Below, piece after piece: positions 24,682-34,735 of a DNA stretch of 35,856 nt. The first letter of the stretch is position 1, and each line of letters begins with the position of its first letter. The stretch comes from Hydrogenophilaceae bacterium (lineage in GTDB: Bacteria; Pseudomonadota; Gammaproteobacteria; Burkholderiales; Thiobacillaceae): the NCBI GenBank assembly GCA_013389055.1, contig JACAEC010000109.1:1-35856 (forward strand), written 5' to 3'. A model generated the notes under the pieces. That model had not been told where the DNA came from and searched no databases. It was given only the letters and a program-made list of their open reading frames with translations. Position numbers and translations under genes: made by a program.

Positions 24682-25152
24682 ATGTTTAGGGGACTGAACG
24701 CATTGGCGGTCGACGGTAAAGGTCGGCTGGCCATCCCGACAAAGTACCGCTAGCTGCTGGGCGAGCGTTGTGGTGGCCGTTTGGTCGTCACCGCCGATCC
24801 CAGCGGCTGCCTCCTGCTGTACCCCTTTCCCGAGTGGGAGCCGATCGAGCGCAAGCTGACCGCGCTGTCCAGCTTCAATCCGGTCAGCCGCCAGTTGCAG
24901 CGCATCCTGGTCGGCTCGGCCTCCGATGTCGAGATCGATAGCGCCGGCCGCATTCTGCTGCCGCCGATGCTGCGCAAGCACGCCAAGCTGGAGAAGGAGG
25001 CGATGCTGGTCGGCCAGGGCAACAAGTTCGAGATCTGGAGCGAAGCGGCCTGGCAGGCGCAATACGAGGCGGCCGGCCAGTTGCCGGAGCTGCTGGGCAG
25101 TGCCCTGCAGAACGGTGAGCTGCCGGACGAGCTGAAGGGGTTCTCTTTGTGA
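24682..25152 (+). pseudogene. mraZ: Transcriptional regulator MraZ interrupted by an amber codon at codon 24
   Basis: The ATG has a near-perfect ribosome site (GGAGGAGG) and opens MFRGLNALAVDGKGRLAIPT, the normal MraZ start. TAG follows at 24751-24753, after KYR, and the frame then continues LLGERCGGRLVVTADPSG through the second AbrB-like half (AGRILLPPMLRKHAKLEKEA) to TGA. Without the stop the protein would be 156 residues, slightly longer than usual. A single C-to-T change in CAG (Gln) would explain it. The only in-frame restart, TTG 24781, would lose the first DNA-binding half. MraZ forms a ring that represses this cluster. The gene is broken unless the amber is suppressed, and its last bases overlap rsmH. 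Confidence 0.8.
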
Positions 25153-26096
25153 CCGATGGGCAGTCGGCCCATGTCCCGGTCCTGCTGGAAGAGACGTTGG
25201 AGGCATTGAACATCCGGCCGGAGGGCGTCTATGTCGACGCCACCTTCGGCCGCGGCGGCCACAGTCGGGCCATCCTCGGCCGGCTGGGCGCGCGGGGCCG
25301 ACTGCTGGCGATGGACCGCGATCCGCGGGCGGTGGCCGATGGCGAGCGGATTCGGGATGGGCGATTTGGCATCGTCCATGCCCATTTCAGCCGGCTCCAG
25401 GCGACGCTGGCCGCGGCCGGGCTGAACGAGGTGGACGGGGTGTTGCTCGACATCGGCGTGTCCAGTCCGCAGATCGACGAGCCGGAACGGGGCTTCAGCT
25501 TCCGCTTCGATGCGCCGCTCGACATGCGCATGGATACCAGCCAGGGCGAGACCGCGGCGGAGTGGTTGAACACGGCAGCGGAAGAGGAGATCGCACATGT
25601 CATCCGGGAATATGGCGAAGAGCGGTTTGCTAAGTCGGTTGCGCGGGCGATTGTTGCAGCACGCGCAGAAGCGCCCATCGAACGCACTGCTCAGCTGGCA
25701 CGGATCGCGGCGTCGGCGGTGCGCACGCGCGAGCGTGGCCAGGATCCGGCGACGCGGACCTTTCAAGCTGTCCGGATTCACATTAACCGCGAGTTGGAGG
25801 AGTTGGCGCAGGCCCTCCCGCAGGGTGTCGAGGTCTTGCGCACGGGCGGTCGCCTGGCGGTGATCAGTTTTCATTCCTTGGAGGATCGGATGGTCAAGCG
25901 GTTCATGCGGGCAGAGGCGAAGGGCGAAGATCTCCCGCCGGAAATCCCGATGCCCGCGCATGCGATCAAGGCTGGCCGGCTGCGTCTGGTCGGCCGTGCC
26001 ATCCGCGCCTCCGAGTCCGAGATCGCGCGCAACCCGCGTGCCCGCAGTGCCGTGCTGCGCGTGGCCGAGCGAACGGAGACGGCATGTTCCGGGTGA
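25149..26096 (+). CDS. rsmH: 16S rRNA (cytosine-1402-N4) methyltransferase
   Basis: The 315-residue SAM-dependent enzyme methylates N4 of C1402 in 16S rRNA, the same nucleotide that RsmI (also in this window) methylates on the ribose. Motifs include [39 protein letters not shown] and [17 protein letters not shown], with [13 protein letters not shown] near the end. The GTG start overlaps the mraZ stop by GTGA, with AAGGGG about nine bases upstream. An amber in mraZ could lower its translation by polarity. Stop is TGA, overlapping ftsL. Confidence 0.97.
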   Translation: MTDGQSAHVPVLLEETLEALNIRPEGVYVDATFGRGGHSRAILGRLGARGRLLAMDRDPRAVADGERIRDGRFGIVHAHFSRLQATLAAAGLNEVDGVLLDIGVSSPQIDEPERGFSFRFDAPLDMRMDTSQGETAAEWLNTAAEEEIAHVIREYGEERFAKSVARAIVAARAEAPIERTAQLARIAASAVRTRERGQDPATRTFQAVRIHINRELEELAQALPQGVEVLRTGGRLAVISFHSLEDRMVKRFMRAEAKGEDLPPEIPMPAHAIKAGRLRLVGRAIRASESEIARNPRARSAVLRVAERTETACSG

Positions 26097-26362
26097 CCAT
26101 GACGCTCGCCATCCTTTTGGTGCTCTGCGCCCTATCCGTCGTCACTGCGCGCCATCAGGCGCGCAAATTATTTATTGACTTGCAGGCGGAACAGGAAAGG
26201 GCGCGCGCCCTGGATATCGAATGGGGCCGGCTTCAGCTCGAGCAGAGCACTTGGGCCATGCACGCCCGCATCGAGCAGGTGGCCCGCCAGAATTTGCAGA
26301 TGGCGGTGCCCGAGCCCAAGCAGATCCACATCCTCAATCTGATGCGCGGGGTGGCGCCATGA
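26084..26362 (+). CDS. ftsL: Cell division protein FtsL
   Basis: The 92-residue bitopic protein has a short cytoplasmic N-terminus, one transmembrane segment ([17 protein letters not shown], about residues 6-22) and a periplasmic coiled coil ([19 protein letters not shown]). FtsL joins FtsB and FtsQ and activates the FtsW-FtsI synthase at the septum. Sequence identity is weak, as usual for this family; size, topology and position between rsmH and ftsI decide the call. It overlaps rsmH by 13 bases and ftsI by ATGA. Confidence 0.93.
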   Translation: MFRVTMTLAILLVLCALSVVTARHQARKLFIDLQAEQERARALDIEWGRLQLEQSTWAMHARIEQVARQNLQMAVPEPKQIHILNLMRGVAP

Positions 26363-28092
26363 GCCGCCGGGTCAACCCGCTGCTGCGCCTGGATTTGCAG
26401 CGCTGGCGCATGCGCCTGATGCTGGGCGTGCTGTTTGCCGGCTATGCTGCCTTGAGCGCCCGGGCCATGTATCTGCAGGGCTGGCAGGACGAATTCCTGC
26501 AGGAAAAGGGCGACGCGCGCATCAACCGCCTGCTCACCATCCCGGCCTATCGCGGCATGATCACCGACCGCCGCGGCGAGCCCTTGGCCATCAGCACCCC
26601 GGTCGAATCGGTCTGGTTCAATCCGCGTGAATCCGAGGCGACGCCGGAACAGGTCGCCGCCCTGGCCGGCCTGCTCGATCTCGATCTGGCTGCGCTGAAC
26701 AAGCTGTTCAAGGACAAGAGCAAGAGCTTCGTCTATCTACGGCGCCAGTTGCCGCCCGATGTCGCTGCGGCGGCACTGGCCCTCGGCATCAAGGGGCTGT
26801 ACACCAAGCCGGAATATCGCCGCTATTACCCCTCCGGCGAAGTCGTGGCACATGTTCTGGGGCTGACCTCGGTCGAGGACAAGGGCGTCGAGGGGGCAGA
26901 GCTGGTCTATCAGAAATTGCTGGCGGGCGAGCCGGGCCTGAAGCGGGTAGCGAAGGACCGCCGTGGCAACGTGGTGGAGGTGTTGGAGTCGGTCAAGCTG
27001 CCGCGGGCGGGCCAAGACCTGGCGCTGTCTCTGAACCTGCAAATCCAGTATCTGGCCTATCGCGAACTGGCCGCCGCCGTGCAGCAAAACAAAGCGCGCG
27101 CCGGTGCGGTGGTGGTGCTCGATGCCAAGACCGGCGAGATCCTTGCCCTGGCCAATCTGCCCAGCTACAACCCGAACAATCGCTCGACCATGAGCAATGA
27201 GCGCGCCCGCAACCGGGCGGCGACCGATGCCTTCGAGCCCGGCTCGACCATGAAACCGTTCCTGGTGGCATCGGCCTTGGAGGCCGGCGTGGTGCGGCCG
27301 GAAACCCGCATCGATACCGGCGCCGGCTATCTGACCGTCGGCGACAAGACCATCAAGGACGTACACCCCAAAGGCAATCTCACCGTTGCCGAGGCGCTGC
27401 AAGTCTCGAGCAACGTGGCGATGGCCAAGATCGTGCTCGAGATGCGCTCGGAGGATTACTGGCGCACGCTCAACCGCGCCGGCTTCGGCGCGCCGCCCTA
27501 TTCGGGGCTGCCCGGCGAAAGCAGCGGCCGGCTGCGTCCCTACGATAGCTGGCGGCCGATCGAGAAGGCGACCATGGCCTTCGGCCACGGCATTTCGGTT
27601 AGCCTGCTGCAACTCGCGCATGCCTACACGGTATTCGCCAACGATGGTTGGATGCCGCCCTTGACCATCGCCAAGCGGCGCGAGGCAGTGGTCGGCCAGC
27701 GCATCCTGGCCGAGCGCACGGCGCGGGAAGTGCGCAGCATGCTCGAATTGGTCACCCAGGATGGCGGTACCGCACCCTTGGCCCGCGTGATCGGCTATCG
27801 CGTCGCCGGCAAGACCGGTACCGCCCACAAATTGATCGGTGGCAGCTATTCCCCGGACAAGTACCTCTCCTCCTTCGTCGGCATGGCGCCCGCCTCCGAC
27901 CCGCGCCTGATCATCGCCGTCATGGTCGACGAGCCTTCGGTCGGCGTCTATTACGGCGGTCAGATCGCCGCGCCGGTGTTTAGCCGGATCATGGCTGGCT
28001 CGCTGCGGCTGATGGCGGTGCCACCGGATGCGCCGATGGAGGCCTCGACCGGCCCGAATGCAACGGCCCCTGTCGTGGCGGAGGGCGTATGA
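26359..28092 (+). CDS. ftsI: Septal peptidoglycan transpeptidase (PBP3)
   Basis: The 577-residue class B penicillin-binding protein cross-links septal peptidoglycan. It has one N-terminal membrane anchor (about residues 17-36, LMLGVLFAGYAALSARA), a non-catalytic domain starting near YRGMITDRRGEPLA, and a transpeptidase domain. The active-site motifs are FEPGSTMKPF with Ser296 (SxxK), SSN in VSSNVAM, and KTGTAHK. It overlaps ftsL and murE by ATGA at both ends. Its partner polymerase FtsW is encoded downstream. Confidence 0.97.
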   Translation: MSRRVNPLLRLDLQRWRMRLMLGVLFAGYAALSARAMYLQGWQDEFLQEKGDARINRLLTIPAYRGMITDRRGEPLAISTPVESVWFNPRESEATPEQVAALAGLLDLDLAALNKLFKDKSKSFVYLRRQLPPDVAAAALALGIKGLYTKPEYRRYYPSGEVVAHVLGLTSVEDKGVEGAELVYQKLLAGEPGLKRVAKDRRGNVVEVLESVKLPRAGQDLALSLNLQIQYLAYRELAAAVQQNKARAGAVVVLDAKTGEILALANLPSYNPNNRSTMSNERARNRAATDAFEPGSTMKPFLVASALEAGVVRPETRIDTGAGYLTVGDKTIKDVHPKGNLTVAEALQVSSNVAMAKIVLEMRSEDYWRTLNRAGFGAPPYSGLPGESSGRLRPYDSWRPIEKATMAFGHGISVSLLQLAHAYTVFANDGWMPPLTIAKRREAVVGQRILAERTAREVRSMLELVTQDGGTAPLARVIGYRVAGKTGTAHKLIGGSYSPDKYLSSFVGMAPASDPRLIIAVMVDEPSVGVYYGGQIAAPVFSRIMAGSLRLMAVPPDAPMEASTGPNATAPVVAEGV

Positions 28093-29582
28093 GCCAGACC
28101 CAGACCCAGGCCCTGATCCAGGAGATGCGCGCGCTGCAGCCGCCGGTTCGGCGCTTCACTGCCGACAGTCGCAAGGTTCATGCGGGCGATGCCTTTCTCG
28201 CCTACGCCGGCGGCGCCCACGACGGCCGCCGCCACATCGCCGATGCGATCGAGGCCGGCGCCCGCGCGGTGCTCTGGGAGCCTGAGGGTTTTGCCTGGCA
28301 AGCCGAGTGGACCGTGTTCAACCGGCCGGTGGCCAGCCTCAAGGCGCAGGCGGCCGCGATCGCCGCCGAGTGGTATGGCCACCCTTCCGAAGCGCTCTGG
28401 ACAATCGGGGTGACCGGCACCAACGGCAAGACCTCCTGCAGCCACTGGCTGGCCGAGGCCCTGACCGCACTCGGCCGGCGCACGGCCATGGTCGGTACCC
28501 TGGGCAACGGTTTCCCCCCATGTGGGGACAAGCCCGGTGCCTTGAGCGAAACCGGCCATACCACGCCTGATGCGGTGACCCTGCAAGGTCTGTTCGCCGA
28601 GTTCCGCGAGGCTGGCGCCGCTGGGGTGGCGATGGAGGTCTCTTCGCACGCCCTCGATCAGGGCCGGGTCGAAGCGACTGGTTTCGATGTCGCGGTGCTG
28701 ACCAATCTCTCGCGCGACCACCTCGACTACCACGGCGACATGGCCGCCTATGCCCATGCCAAGGCGAAGCTGTTCGACTGGCCGGGCCTTAAGTGGGCGG
28801 TGCTGAATCTGGAAGACGAACTGGGTCAGCGCCTCTATGGCGACCTCGAAGGCGGCCCGACCCGGGTGTTGGGCTATGGCCTGCGCAACGGCGAGGTGCA
28901 TGCGGAGCATCTGGAATTGCATCGCAAGGGCATGACCCTGGACGTCACAACGCCTTGGGGCCGCGGCCGCTTGCAGACGGCGCTGCTGGGCGAATTCAAC
29001 GCCTACAACCTACTGGCCTGCCTCGCGGCGCTGCTGGCCAGTGAGGTGAAGCTTGAGGATGCGCTCGCCGCCCTGGCCAAGGTCAAGCCGGTGGCCGGCC
29101 GCCTGCAACGGGTCGGCAGCGATGATGCGGCGCCGACCGTGATCGTCGACTACGCCCACACCCCGGATGCCTTGCACAAGGTGCTCGACACCCTGAAGCC
29201 GCTGGCTGCCGACGGCCGGCTGATCTGCGTATTCGGCTGCGGCGGCGGCCGCGACAAGGGCAAGCGGCCGCAGATGGGCGGCATCGCCAGTGCCCAGGCC
29301 GACCGGGTGATCGTCACCAGCGACAACCCGAGAGGCGAAGACCCGGCCGCGATCATCGCCGAGATCCTGGCCGGCATGCCGCCAGGCCAGACCGCCGTCG
29401 TCGATCGCGCCGACGCGATCGCGCGGGCCATCGCCGAGGCCGGCAGCGACGACATCGTGCTGATCGCCGGCAAGGGCCATGAGGATTATCAGGAAATCGC
29501 CGGCCGTCGTCTGCATTTCTCGGATGTCGAAGAGGCCGCGCGCGGCCTCGCAAAATGGAGGGCCGAGCATGCGGCTGCATGA
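28089..29582 (+). CDS. murE: UDP-MurNAc-tripeptide synthetase, meso-DAP type
   Basis: The 497-residue cytoplasmic ligase adds the third residue to the peptidoglycan stem peptide. The ATP loop is VTGTNGKTSCSHWL, with TTPD and the SSHAL region after it. The motif DNPR in SDNPRGEDPAAI marks enzymes specific for meso-diaminopimelate rather than lysine. The gene overlaps ftsI by ATGA and murF by 14 bases. Stop is TGA. Confidence 0.97.
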   Translation: MSQTQTQALIQEMRALQPPVRRFTADSRKVHAGDAFLAYAGGAHDGRRHIADAIEAGARAVLWEPEGFAWQAEWTVFNRPVASLKAQAAAIAAEWYGHPSEALWTIGVTGTNGKTSCSHWLAEALTALGRRTAMVGTLGNGFPPCGDKPGALSETGHTTPDAVTLQGLFAEFREAGAAGVAMEVSSHALDQGRVEATGFDVAVLTNLSRDHLDYHGDMAAYAHAKAKLFDWPGLKWAVLNLEDELGQRLYGDLEGGPTRVLGYGLRNGEVHAEHLELHRKGMTLDVTTPWGRGRLQTALLGEFNAYNLLACLAALLASEVKLEDALAALAKVKPVAGRLQRVGSDDAAPTVIVDYAHTPDALHKVLDTLKPLAADGRLICVFGCGGGRDKGKRPQMGGIASAQADRVIVTSDNPRGEDPAAIIAEILAGMPPGQTAVVDRADAIARAIAEAGSDDIVLIAGKGHEDYQEIAGRRLHFSDVEEAARGLAKWRAEHAAA

Positions 29583-30939
29583 AGTGGCCCAGGCCTTGGC
29601 AGCAGGGGCCGTGGGCGAGGATGTCGAGTTCCATGCGGTCTCGACCGATTCGCGCAATCTGCCGAAAGGCGCGCTGTTCATCGCCTTGCGCGGCGAGCGT
29701 TTCGATGGCCACAGCTTCGCGGCCAAGGCGCTGGCGGCCGGTGCCGCGGCGGTGATGATCGATGCCGATGCCAAGCTCACCCTGGCGCCGGCCATCGTGG
29801 TGCCGGACACTCGCCTGGCCCTGGGCCAGCTCGCCGCCTGGCACCGCGCCCGACAGCCGGCCAAGGTGGTGGCGATCACCGGCAGCAACGGCAAGACCAC
29901 GGTGAAGGAGATGACCGCGGCGATCCTGCGCGCTGAAGCCGGCGAGGCCGCCGTGCTGGCGACCGAGGGCAACCTCAACAACGACATCGGCATGCCGCTG
30001 ATGCTGCTGCGGCTTGCGCCCGCGCACCGCTATGCCGTGATCGAGATGGGCATGAACCATCCGGGCGAACTGACCTACCTCTCCGGCCTGGCCCAGCCCG
30101 ATGCCGCCCTGGTCAACAACGCCCAGCGCGCCCACCTCGAAGGCCTGCAAACGGTCGAGGCGGTGGCGCGAGCCAAGGGCGAGATCTTCTCCGGCCTCAA
30201 GAACGACGGCGTCGCCCTGATCAATGCCGACGACCCGCATGCCGGGCTCTGGCGGCAGATGAACTCGGGCCGGCGCATCGTCAGCTTCGGCCTCTCCGAG
30301 GGGGCCGACGTCCGGGTCGAGCACCGCTCGCTGGCCTACGGTGCCGCGCTCACCCTGCATACCCCGGCCGGCACGGTTCAGTGCGAGCTGCGCACGCCCG
30401 GCCTGCACAACGTGCGCAACGCCGCCGCCGCGACGGCCGCCGCCCTCGCCCTGGGTGCCTCGCTCGATGCGGTGGCCAAGGGTCTGGGCGGCTACGCCGG
30501 GGTCAAGGGCCGCTTGCAGCGCAAGGAATGCCTGCTCGGCGCCCATCTCATCGACGACACCTACAACGCCAACCCGGATTCGGTCTCGGCCGCGATCCAG
30601 GTGCTGGCGACGCAACCTGGCAAACGCATCCTGGTCCTGGGCGACATGGGCGAGCTGGGACCGAGCGGCGCCGACCTGCACCGCGAGATCGGCGAGAAGG
30701 CCCGCGCCGCCGGCATCGAGCGCCTGTTCTGCCTGGGCGAGCTGTCCATCCATGCCGCGCAGGGCTTCGGCCCGGCCAACGACCGCCAGCGCGCCATGCA
30801 CTTCGAGCGGATCGAAGAACTGCTGGCGGATGTGGAGAACGAGTTGGCGCCGGAGGTGACGGTGCTGGTGAAAGGTTCGCGCTTCATGCAGATGGAGCGC
30901 GTCGTGAAATCGTTTTCGGAGGCACACCAATGCTCCTGA
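29569..30939 (+). CDS. murF: UDP-MurNAc-tripeptide D-Ala-D-Ala ligase
   Basis: The 456-residue ligase adds D-Ala-D-Ala to complete the UDP-MurNAc-pentapeptide. The ATP loop is [14 protein letters not shown]; family blocks include [20 protein letters not shown], and the C-terminal [11 protein letters not shown]. The ATG at 29569 ([10 protein letters not shown]) has GGAGGG at the right distance, which excludes upstream starts. It overlaps murE by 14 bases and mraY by 10. Confidence 0.96.
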   Translation: MRLHEVAQALAAGAVGEDVEFHAVSTDSRNLPKGALFIALRGERFDGHSFAAKALAAGAAAVMIDADAKLTLAPAIVVPDTRLALGQLAAWHRARQPAKVVAITGSNGKTTVKEMTAAILRAEAGEAAVLATEGNLNNDIGMPLMLLRLAPAHRYAVIEMGMNHPGELTYLSGLAQPDAALVNNAQRAHLEGLQTVEAVARAKGEIFSGLKNDGVALINADDPHAGLWRQMNSGRRIVSFGLSEGADVRVEHRSLAYGAALTLHTPAGTVQCELRTPGLHNVRNAAAATAAALALGASLDAVAKGLGGYAGVKGRLQRKECLLGAHLIDDTYNANPDSVSAAIQVLATQPGKRILVLGDMGELGPSGADLHREIGEKARAAGIERLFCLGELSIHAAQGFGPANDRQRAMHFERIEELLADVENELAPEVTVLVKGSRFMQMERVVKSFSEAHQCS

Positions 30940-32015
30940 TGCTCGCGCAGTGGCTCGGCCATGACATCCGGGCCTTCAACGTGTTCAGCTACATCACGCT
31001 GCGGGCGGTGCTGGCCGTGCTTACCGCCCTGGTGATCTCCTTCGTCATCGGCCCGGCCATGATCCGCAAGCTGACCCAGTACAAGATCGGCCAGGCAGTG
31101 CGCGACGACGGCCCGCAGACCCATCTGGTCAAGGCCGGCACGCCGACCATGGGCGGTGCCCTGATCCTGAGTTCGATGGTCATCACCACCCTGCTCTGGG
31201 CCGACCTCAGCAATCAGTACGTCTGGATCGCCCTGGTTACCCTGGTCGGCTTCGGTGCCATCGGCTGGGTCGACGACTGGCGCAAGGTGGTACAGCGCAA
31301 CCCGCGCGGCCTGCCGGCCCGCTGGAAATATCTCTGGCAATCGCTCATCGCCGCTGTCGTCGCCGCCTGGCTGGCCTATTCCGCCCACCTGCCCACCCAG
31401 ACCGAACTGATCGTGCCCTTCTTCAAGGAGGTCGTCATGCCCCTGGGCGTGGCCGGCTTCGTACTGCTCACCTACTTCGTCATCGTCGGCACCAGCAATG
31501 CGGTGAACCTCACCGACGGCGCCGACGGCCTGGCCATCATGCCGACCGTGATGGTGGCCGGGGCGCTGGCGGTGTTCGCCTATGTCGCCGGCCACGCGGT
31601 ATTCGCCAAGTACCTGGGCCTGCCGCACATCCCCGGCGCCGGCGAGTTGGTGGTGTTCTGCAGCGCCCTGGTCGGCGCCGGCCTCGCCTTCCTCTGGTTC
31701 AACGCCTATCCGGCCGAGGTGTTCATGGGCGACGTCGGTGCCCTGGCCCTGGGCGCCGCGCTCGGCGTGGTCGCGGTGATCGTCCGCCAGGAGATCGTGC
31801 TGTTCATCATGGGCGGCGTGTTCGTGGTCGAGACCGTCTCGGTGATGCTCCAGGTCGGCTCCTACAAGCTGCGCGGCAAGCGCATCTTCCTGATGGCGCC
31901 GCTGCACCATCACTATGAATTGAAGGGCTGGAAGGAGAACCAGGTCGTGGTCCGTTTCTGGATCATCTCGATGATGCTGGTCCTCATCGGCTTGTCGACG
32001 CTGAAGCTGAGGTAA
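30930..32015 (+). CDS. mraY: Phospho-MurNAc-pentapeptide transferase
   Basis: The 361-residue membrane enzyme (360 in E. coli) moves phospho-MurNAc-pentapeptide onto undecaprenyl phosphate to form lipid I. About ten hydrophobic helices are visible. Signature stretches are [38 protein letters not shown] with catalytic aspartates, and [18 protein letters not shown] precedes the ATG, which lies within the murF 3' end. The TAA is two bases before murD. Confidence 0.97.
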   Translation: MLLMLAQWLGHDIRAFNVFSYITLRAVLAVLTALVISFVIGPAMIRKLTQYKIGQAVRDDGPQTHLVKAGTPTMGGALILSSMVITTLLWADLSNQYVWIALVTLVGFGAIGWVDDWRKVVQRNPRGLPARWKYLWQSLIAAVVAAWLAYSAHLPTQTELIVPFFKEVVMPLGVAGFVLLTYFVIVGTSNAVNLTDGADGLAIMPTVMVAGALAVFAYVAGHAVFAKYLGLPHIPGAGELVVFCSALVGAGLAFLWFNAYPAEVFMGDVGALALGAALGVVAVIVRQEIVLFIMGGVFVVETVSVMLQVGSYKLRGKRIFLMAPLHHHYELKGWKENQVVVRFWIISMMLVLIGLSTLKLR

Positions 32016-32017
32016 CT

Positions 32018-33415
32018 GTGCCACTCGCCACTCGCCACTCGCCACTCGCCGCTCGTAAGGCCCTGGTCGTCGGTCTCGGCGACACCGGCCTGTCCTGCGT
32101 GCGCTGGCTCTTGGGCCAGGGCGTTGAGGTGCGCGCGACCGACAGCCGGTCGGCGCCGCCGCATGCCGAGCGCCTGCGGGAGATGCATCCCGGGGTGGCC
32201 GTCACGCTGGGCGGCTTCAGGCAAAGCGATTTCGACTGGGCCGATCTCATCGTGGTCAGTCCCGGGGTGGCCGTGGCCACGCCGGAGATCAAGGCGGCGG
32301 CGAAGGCGGGCAAGGACGTGGTCGGCGATGTCGAGCTGTTCGCCCGCACCATCGCCGGCACCGCGAGCAAGGTGATCGCCATTACCGGCAGCAACGGCAA
32401 GAGCACGGTGACCAGTCTGGTCGGCCACCTGTGTCAGGCGGCCGGGCTGAAGACCGTGGTCGCCGGCAATATCGGCCTGCCGGTGCTCGATGCCCTGAGC
32501 CAGCAGGGCACAACGCTACCCGAGGTCTACGTGCTGGAGCTGTCCAGCTTCCAGTTGGAAACCACTCGCAGCCTCACGCCGGACGTCGCCACCGTGCTCA
32601 ACCTGTCGGAAGACCATATGGACCGCTATGCCGGCATGGCGGACTACGCCGCGGCCAAGGCGCGCATCTTCCACGGCAGCGGGGTGCAGGTGCTCAACCG
32701 CGACGATGCGCGGGTCATGGCCATGCGTGAACCGGGCCGGGAAATTTTCTGCTTCGGCCTGGCCGAACCGTCGGCGCCGGCCGAATGGGGTCTGGTGCAG
32801 CAGGCGAACCGCCATTGGCTGGCGGAAGGCGGGCAGGCCCTGCTCGCAGTCGACGAATTGCCGATCACGGGCCTGCACAACGCGGCCAATGCCCTGGCCG
32901 CGCTGGCGCTGTGCCGGGCGATCGGCATCGAGTACGGCCCGCTGCTGACCGGCCTCAAGACCTTCAAGGGCCTGCCGCATCGGGTGGAGAAGGTGGCTAC
33001 CGTCAAGGACGTGGCCTTCTACGACGACTCCAAGGGCACCAATGTCGGCGCCACGGTCGCGGCGCTGCTGGGCATGACCTGCCCGGTGGTGCTGATCGCC
33101 GGCGGCGACGGCAAGGGCCAGGATTTTTCGCCGCTGAAGCAGGCCGTGAAGAATATGCGGGCGGTGGTGCAGATCGGTCGCGACGGGCCGCAGATCGCGG
33201 CGGTCATCGCCGGCATGGTCCCGGTGCTGCGGGCCGAGAGCCTGGAGGCGGCGGTGCGCCAGGGCTTCGATCTGGCCCAGCCGGGCGATGCCGTGCTGCT
33301 GTCGCCGGCCTGCGCCAGCTTCGACATGTTCCGCAATTACGTGCACCGGGCCGAGGTCTTCGTCCAGGCCGTGCAGGCCCTCAAGGCCGAGCAGGAGGGC
33401 GCCCATGTTCTATAA
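32018..33415 (+). CDS. murD: UDP-MurNAc-L-alanine:D-glutamate ligase
   Basis: The 465-residue ligase adds D-glutamate to UDP-MurNAc-L-Ala. Motifs are [18 protein letters not shown] near the N-terminus, the ATP loop [24 protein letters not shown], and [11 protein letters not shown]. The GTG start (GAGG six bases upstream, two bases after mraY) gives a leader [14 protein letters not shown] that relatives do not need. That leader is encoded by a 7-base tandem repeat, so a change in repeat number would shift the frame. No other start codon precedes the conserved KALVVG. It overlaps ftsW by 11 bases; stop is TAA. Confidence 0.95.
   Translation: MPLATRHSPLAARKALVVGLGDTGLSCVRWLLGQGVEVRATDSRSAPPHAERLREMHPGVAVTLGGFRQSDFDWADLIVVSPGVAVATPEIKAAAKAGKDVVGDVELFARTIAGTASKVIAITGSNGKSTVTSLVGHLCQAAGLKTVVAGNIGLPVLDALSQQGTTLPEVYVLELSSFQLETTRSLTPDVATVLNLSEDHMDRYAGMADYAAAKARIFHGSGVQVLNRDDARVMAMREPGREIFCFGLAEPSAPAEWGLVQQANRHWLAEGGQALLAVDELPITGLHNAANALAALALCRAIGIEYGPLLTGLKTFKGLPHRVEKVATVKDVAFYDDSKGTNVGATVAALLGMTCPVVLIAGGDGKGQDFSPLKQAVKNMRAVVQIGRDGPQIAAVIAGMVPVLRAESLEAAVRQGFDLAQPGDAVLLSPACASFDMFRNYVHRAEVFVQAVQALKAEQEGAHVL
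32021..32055 (+). repeat. Heptanucleotide tandem repeat in the murD 5' coding region
   Basis: The unit CCACTCG occurs four times without change (32021-32048), followed by CCGCTCG (32049-32055). Seven is not a multiple of three, so the three reading phases encode a mixed leader peptide, and gain or loss of one unit would frameshift murD. Confidence 0.97.
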
Positions 33416-34571
33416 GGCGACCCAGCCCAAGCGCACCCTGCTCGCGCCCTACGACTGGGGCCTGCTCTGGGCCGTGTTCGCCCTGCTGGCGATCGGCCTG
33501 GTCATGGTCTATTCCGCCTCGATCGCGGTGGCCGAGGCCAAGAGCCTCAACCACCAGGGCGAGTTCTACCTGATCCGCCATGCCATGTATCTGGTGGTCG
33601 GGCTGGCCGCGGCCTACGCCGTGTTCCAGGTGCCGACCGGCCTGTGGCAGAAGGCGGCGCCCTGGCTGTTCATCATCGGGGCGGCCTGCCTGGTCGCGGT
33701 GCTGCTGCCCTTCATCGGCAAGGAGGTCAACGGCAGCCGGCGCTGGATTCCCCTGGGGCCGCTGGGCAATTTCCAGCCCTCCGAGTTGGTCAAGCTGTTC
33801 GCCGTGCTCTACGCCGCCGACTACACGGTGCGCAAGGCGGCACTGATGGACAACCTGAAGAAGGGCTTCATGCCCATGTTCTTCGTCATGCTCGGTGTCG
33901 GCGGCCTCTTGCTGATGGAGCCCGACTTCGGCGCCTTCGTGGTGATCGTGGCCATCGCCCTCGGCATCCTCTTCCTCGGCGGCCTCAACTGGCGCCTGTT
34001 CGCCGGCCTGATCCTGATGCTGGGTGTCGGCTTCGTGCTGATGATCTGGCTGTCGCCCTATCGCTTGCAGCGGGTGATCGGCTTCATGGATCCCTGGGCC
34101 GATCCGCTCGGCAAGGGCTACCAACTCTCGCATTCCCTGATCGCCTTCGGTCGCGGCGAGCTGACCGGGGTCGGTCTGGGCGACAGCGTCGAAAAACTGT
34201 TCTACCTGCCCGAGGCCTACACCGACTTCCTGCTCGCGGTGATCGCCGAGGAGCTCGGCTTCCTCGGGGTGATGGCGGTGATCGGCCTGTTCGCCTGGGT
34301 GACCTGGCGCGCCTTTTCGGTCGGCTGGCAGGCCGCGCTGATGGGCCGCAACTATGCCGCCCTGGTCGCCCAGGGTATCGGTGTCTGGCTTGGCGTCCAG
34401 AGCTTCATCAACATGGGCGTCAACATGGGCCTGCTGCCGACCAAGGGCCTGACCCTGCCGCTGATGAGCTACGGCGGCTCCGGCATCGTCGCCAACTGCA
34501 TGGCCTTGGCAATCCTGATCCGGGTCGACTTCGAAAACAGGCAGCTCATGAGGGGGAAGAAGACCCTATGA
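33405..34571 (+). CDS. ftsW: Septal peptidoglycan glycosyltransferase FtsW (SEDS family)
   Basis: The 388-residue membrane protein polymerises lipid II at the septum with FtsI. About ten hydrophobic helices are visible. Family landmarks are [63 protein letters not shown] with the putative catalytic aspartate, and [14 protein letters not shown]. The start has AGGAGG upstream and overlaps murD by 11 bases. The normal ending appears disturbed: [12 protein letters not shown] ends at TGA 34569-34571 in rare codons (AGG, GGG, CTA), while a second copy of NRQLMRGK in common codons lies 155 bases downstream, just before murG. Confidence 0.96.
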   Translation: MFYKATQPKRTLLAPYDWGLLWAVFALLAIGLVMVYSASIAVAEAKSLNHQGEFYLIRHAMYLVVGLAAAYAVFQVPTGLWQKAAPWLFIIGAACLVAVLLPFIGKEVNGSRRWIPLGPLGNFQPSELVKLFAVLYAADYTVRKAALMDNLKKGFMPMFFVMLGVGGLLLMEPDFGAFVVIVAIALGILFLGGLNWRLFAGLILMLGVGFVLMIWLSPYRLQRVIGFMDPWADPLGKGYQLSHSLIAFGRGELTGVGLGDSVEKLFYLPEAYTDFLLAVIAEELGFLGVMAVIGLFAWVTWRAFSVGWQAALMGRNYAALVAQGIGVWLGVQSFINMGVNMGLLPTKGLTLPLMSYGGSGIVANCMALAILIRVDFENRQLMRGKKTL

Positions 34572-34690
34572 GCAACCTCAGATTGCACATCGCTTCGATG
34601 CACAAAGGGCTGCCTGTTTCGGCGCAGGCTTTTATGCCCTCTAGGGTGAACGTGAGCGAAGCGAACGTTAAGCGCAGCGGCCGCAGCCAA
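34539..34690 (+). repeat. Insertion-like segment of about 155 bases with a palindromic core between ftsW and murG
   Basis: NRQLMRGK is encoded twice, at 34536-34559 and 34691-34714, with mostly different synonymous codons. The offset of 155 bases is not a multiple of three. The second copy continues GGGAVR and ends in TGA overlapping the murG ATG, which looks like the ancestral ftsW end. Between them is an imperfect palindrome: TCGCTTCG (34590-34597) with CGAAGCGA (34657-34664), AGGGC (34606-34610) with GCCCT (34636-34640), and GCCTG (34612-34616) with CAGGC (34625-34629). The boundaries given are approximate. It resembles a small palindromic mobile repeat. Confidence 0.6.
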
Positions 34691-34735
34691 AACCGCCAAT
34701 TGATGCGCGGCAAGGGCGGAGGGGCGGTGCGATGA
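34568..34735 (+). CDS. Possible 55-residue reading frame between ftsW and murG
   Basis: An ATG overlapping the ftsW stop (ATGA) opens a frame of 55 codons that ends in TGA overlapping the murG ATG. It starts [14 protein letters not shown] and ends [15 protein letters not shown]. The last part looks like the former ftsW C-terminus and the rest comes from the inserted palindromic segment, so the frame is probably a by-product of the insertion. It could still be translated by coupling and keep ribosomes moving into murG. I know no homologue. Confidence 0.25.
   Translation: MSNLRLHIASMHKGLPVSAQAFMPSRVNVSEANVKRSGRSQNRQLMRGKGGGAVR

Noticed and set aside
32021-32055. CRISPR array
   Set aside because: The repeats are only seven bases and directly adjacent, with no spacers. 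It is a simple tandem repeat within murD. I saw no CRISPR-like spacing anywhere in the window.
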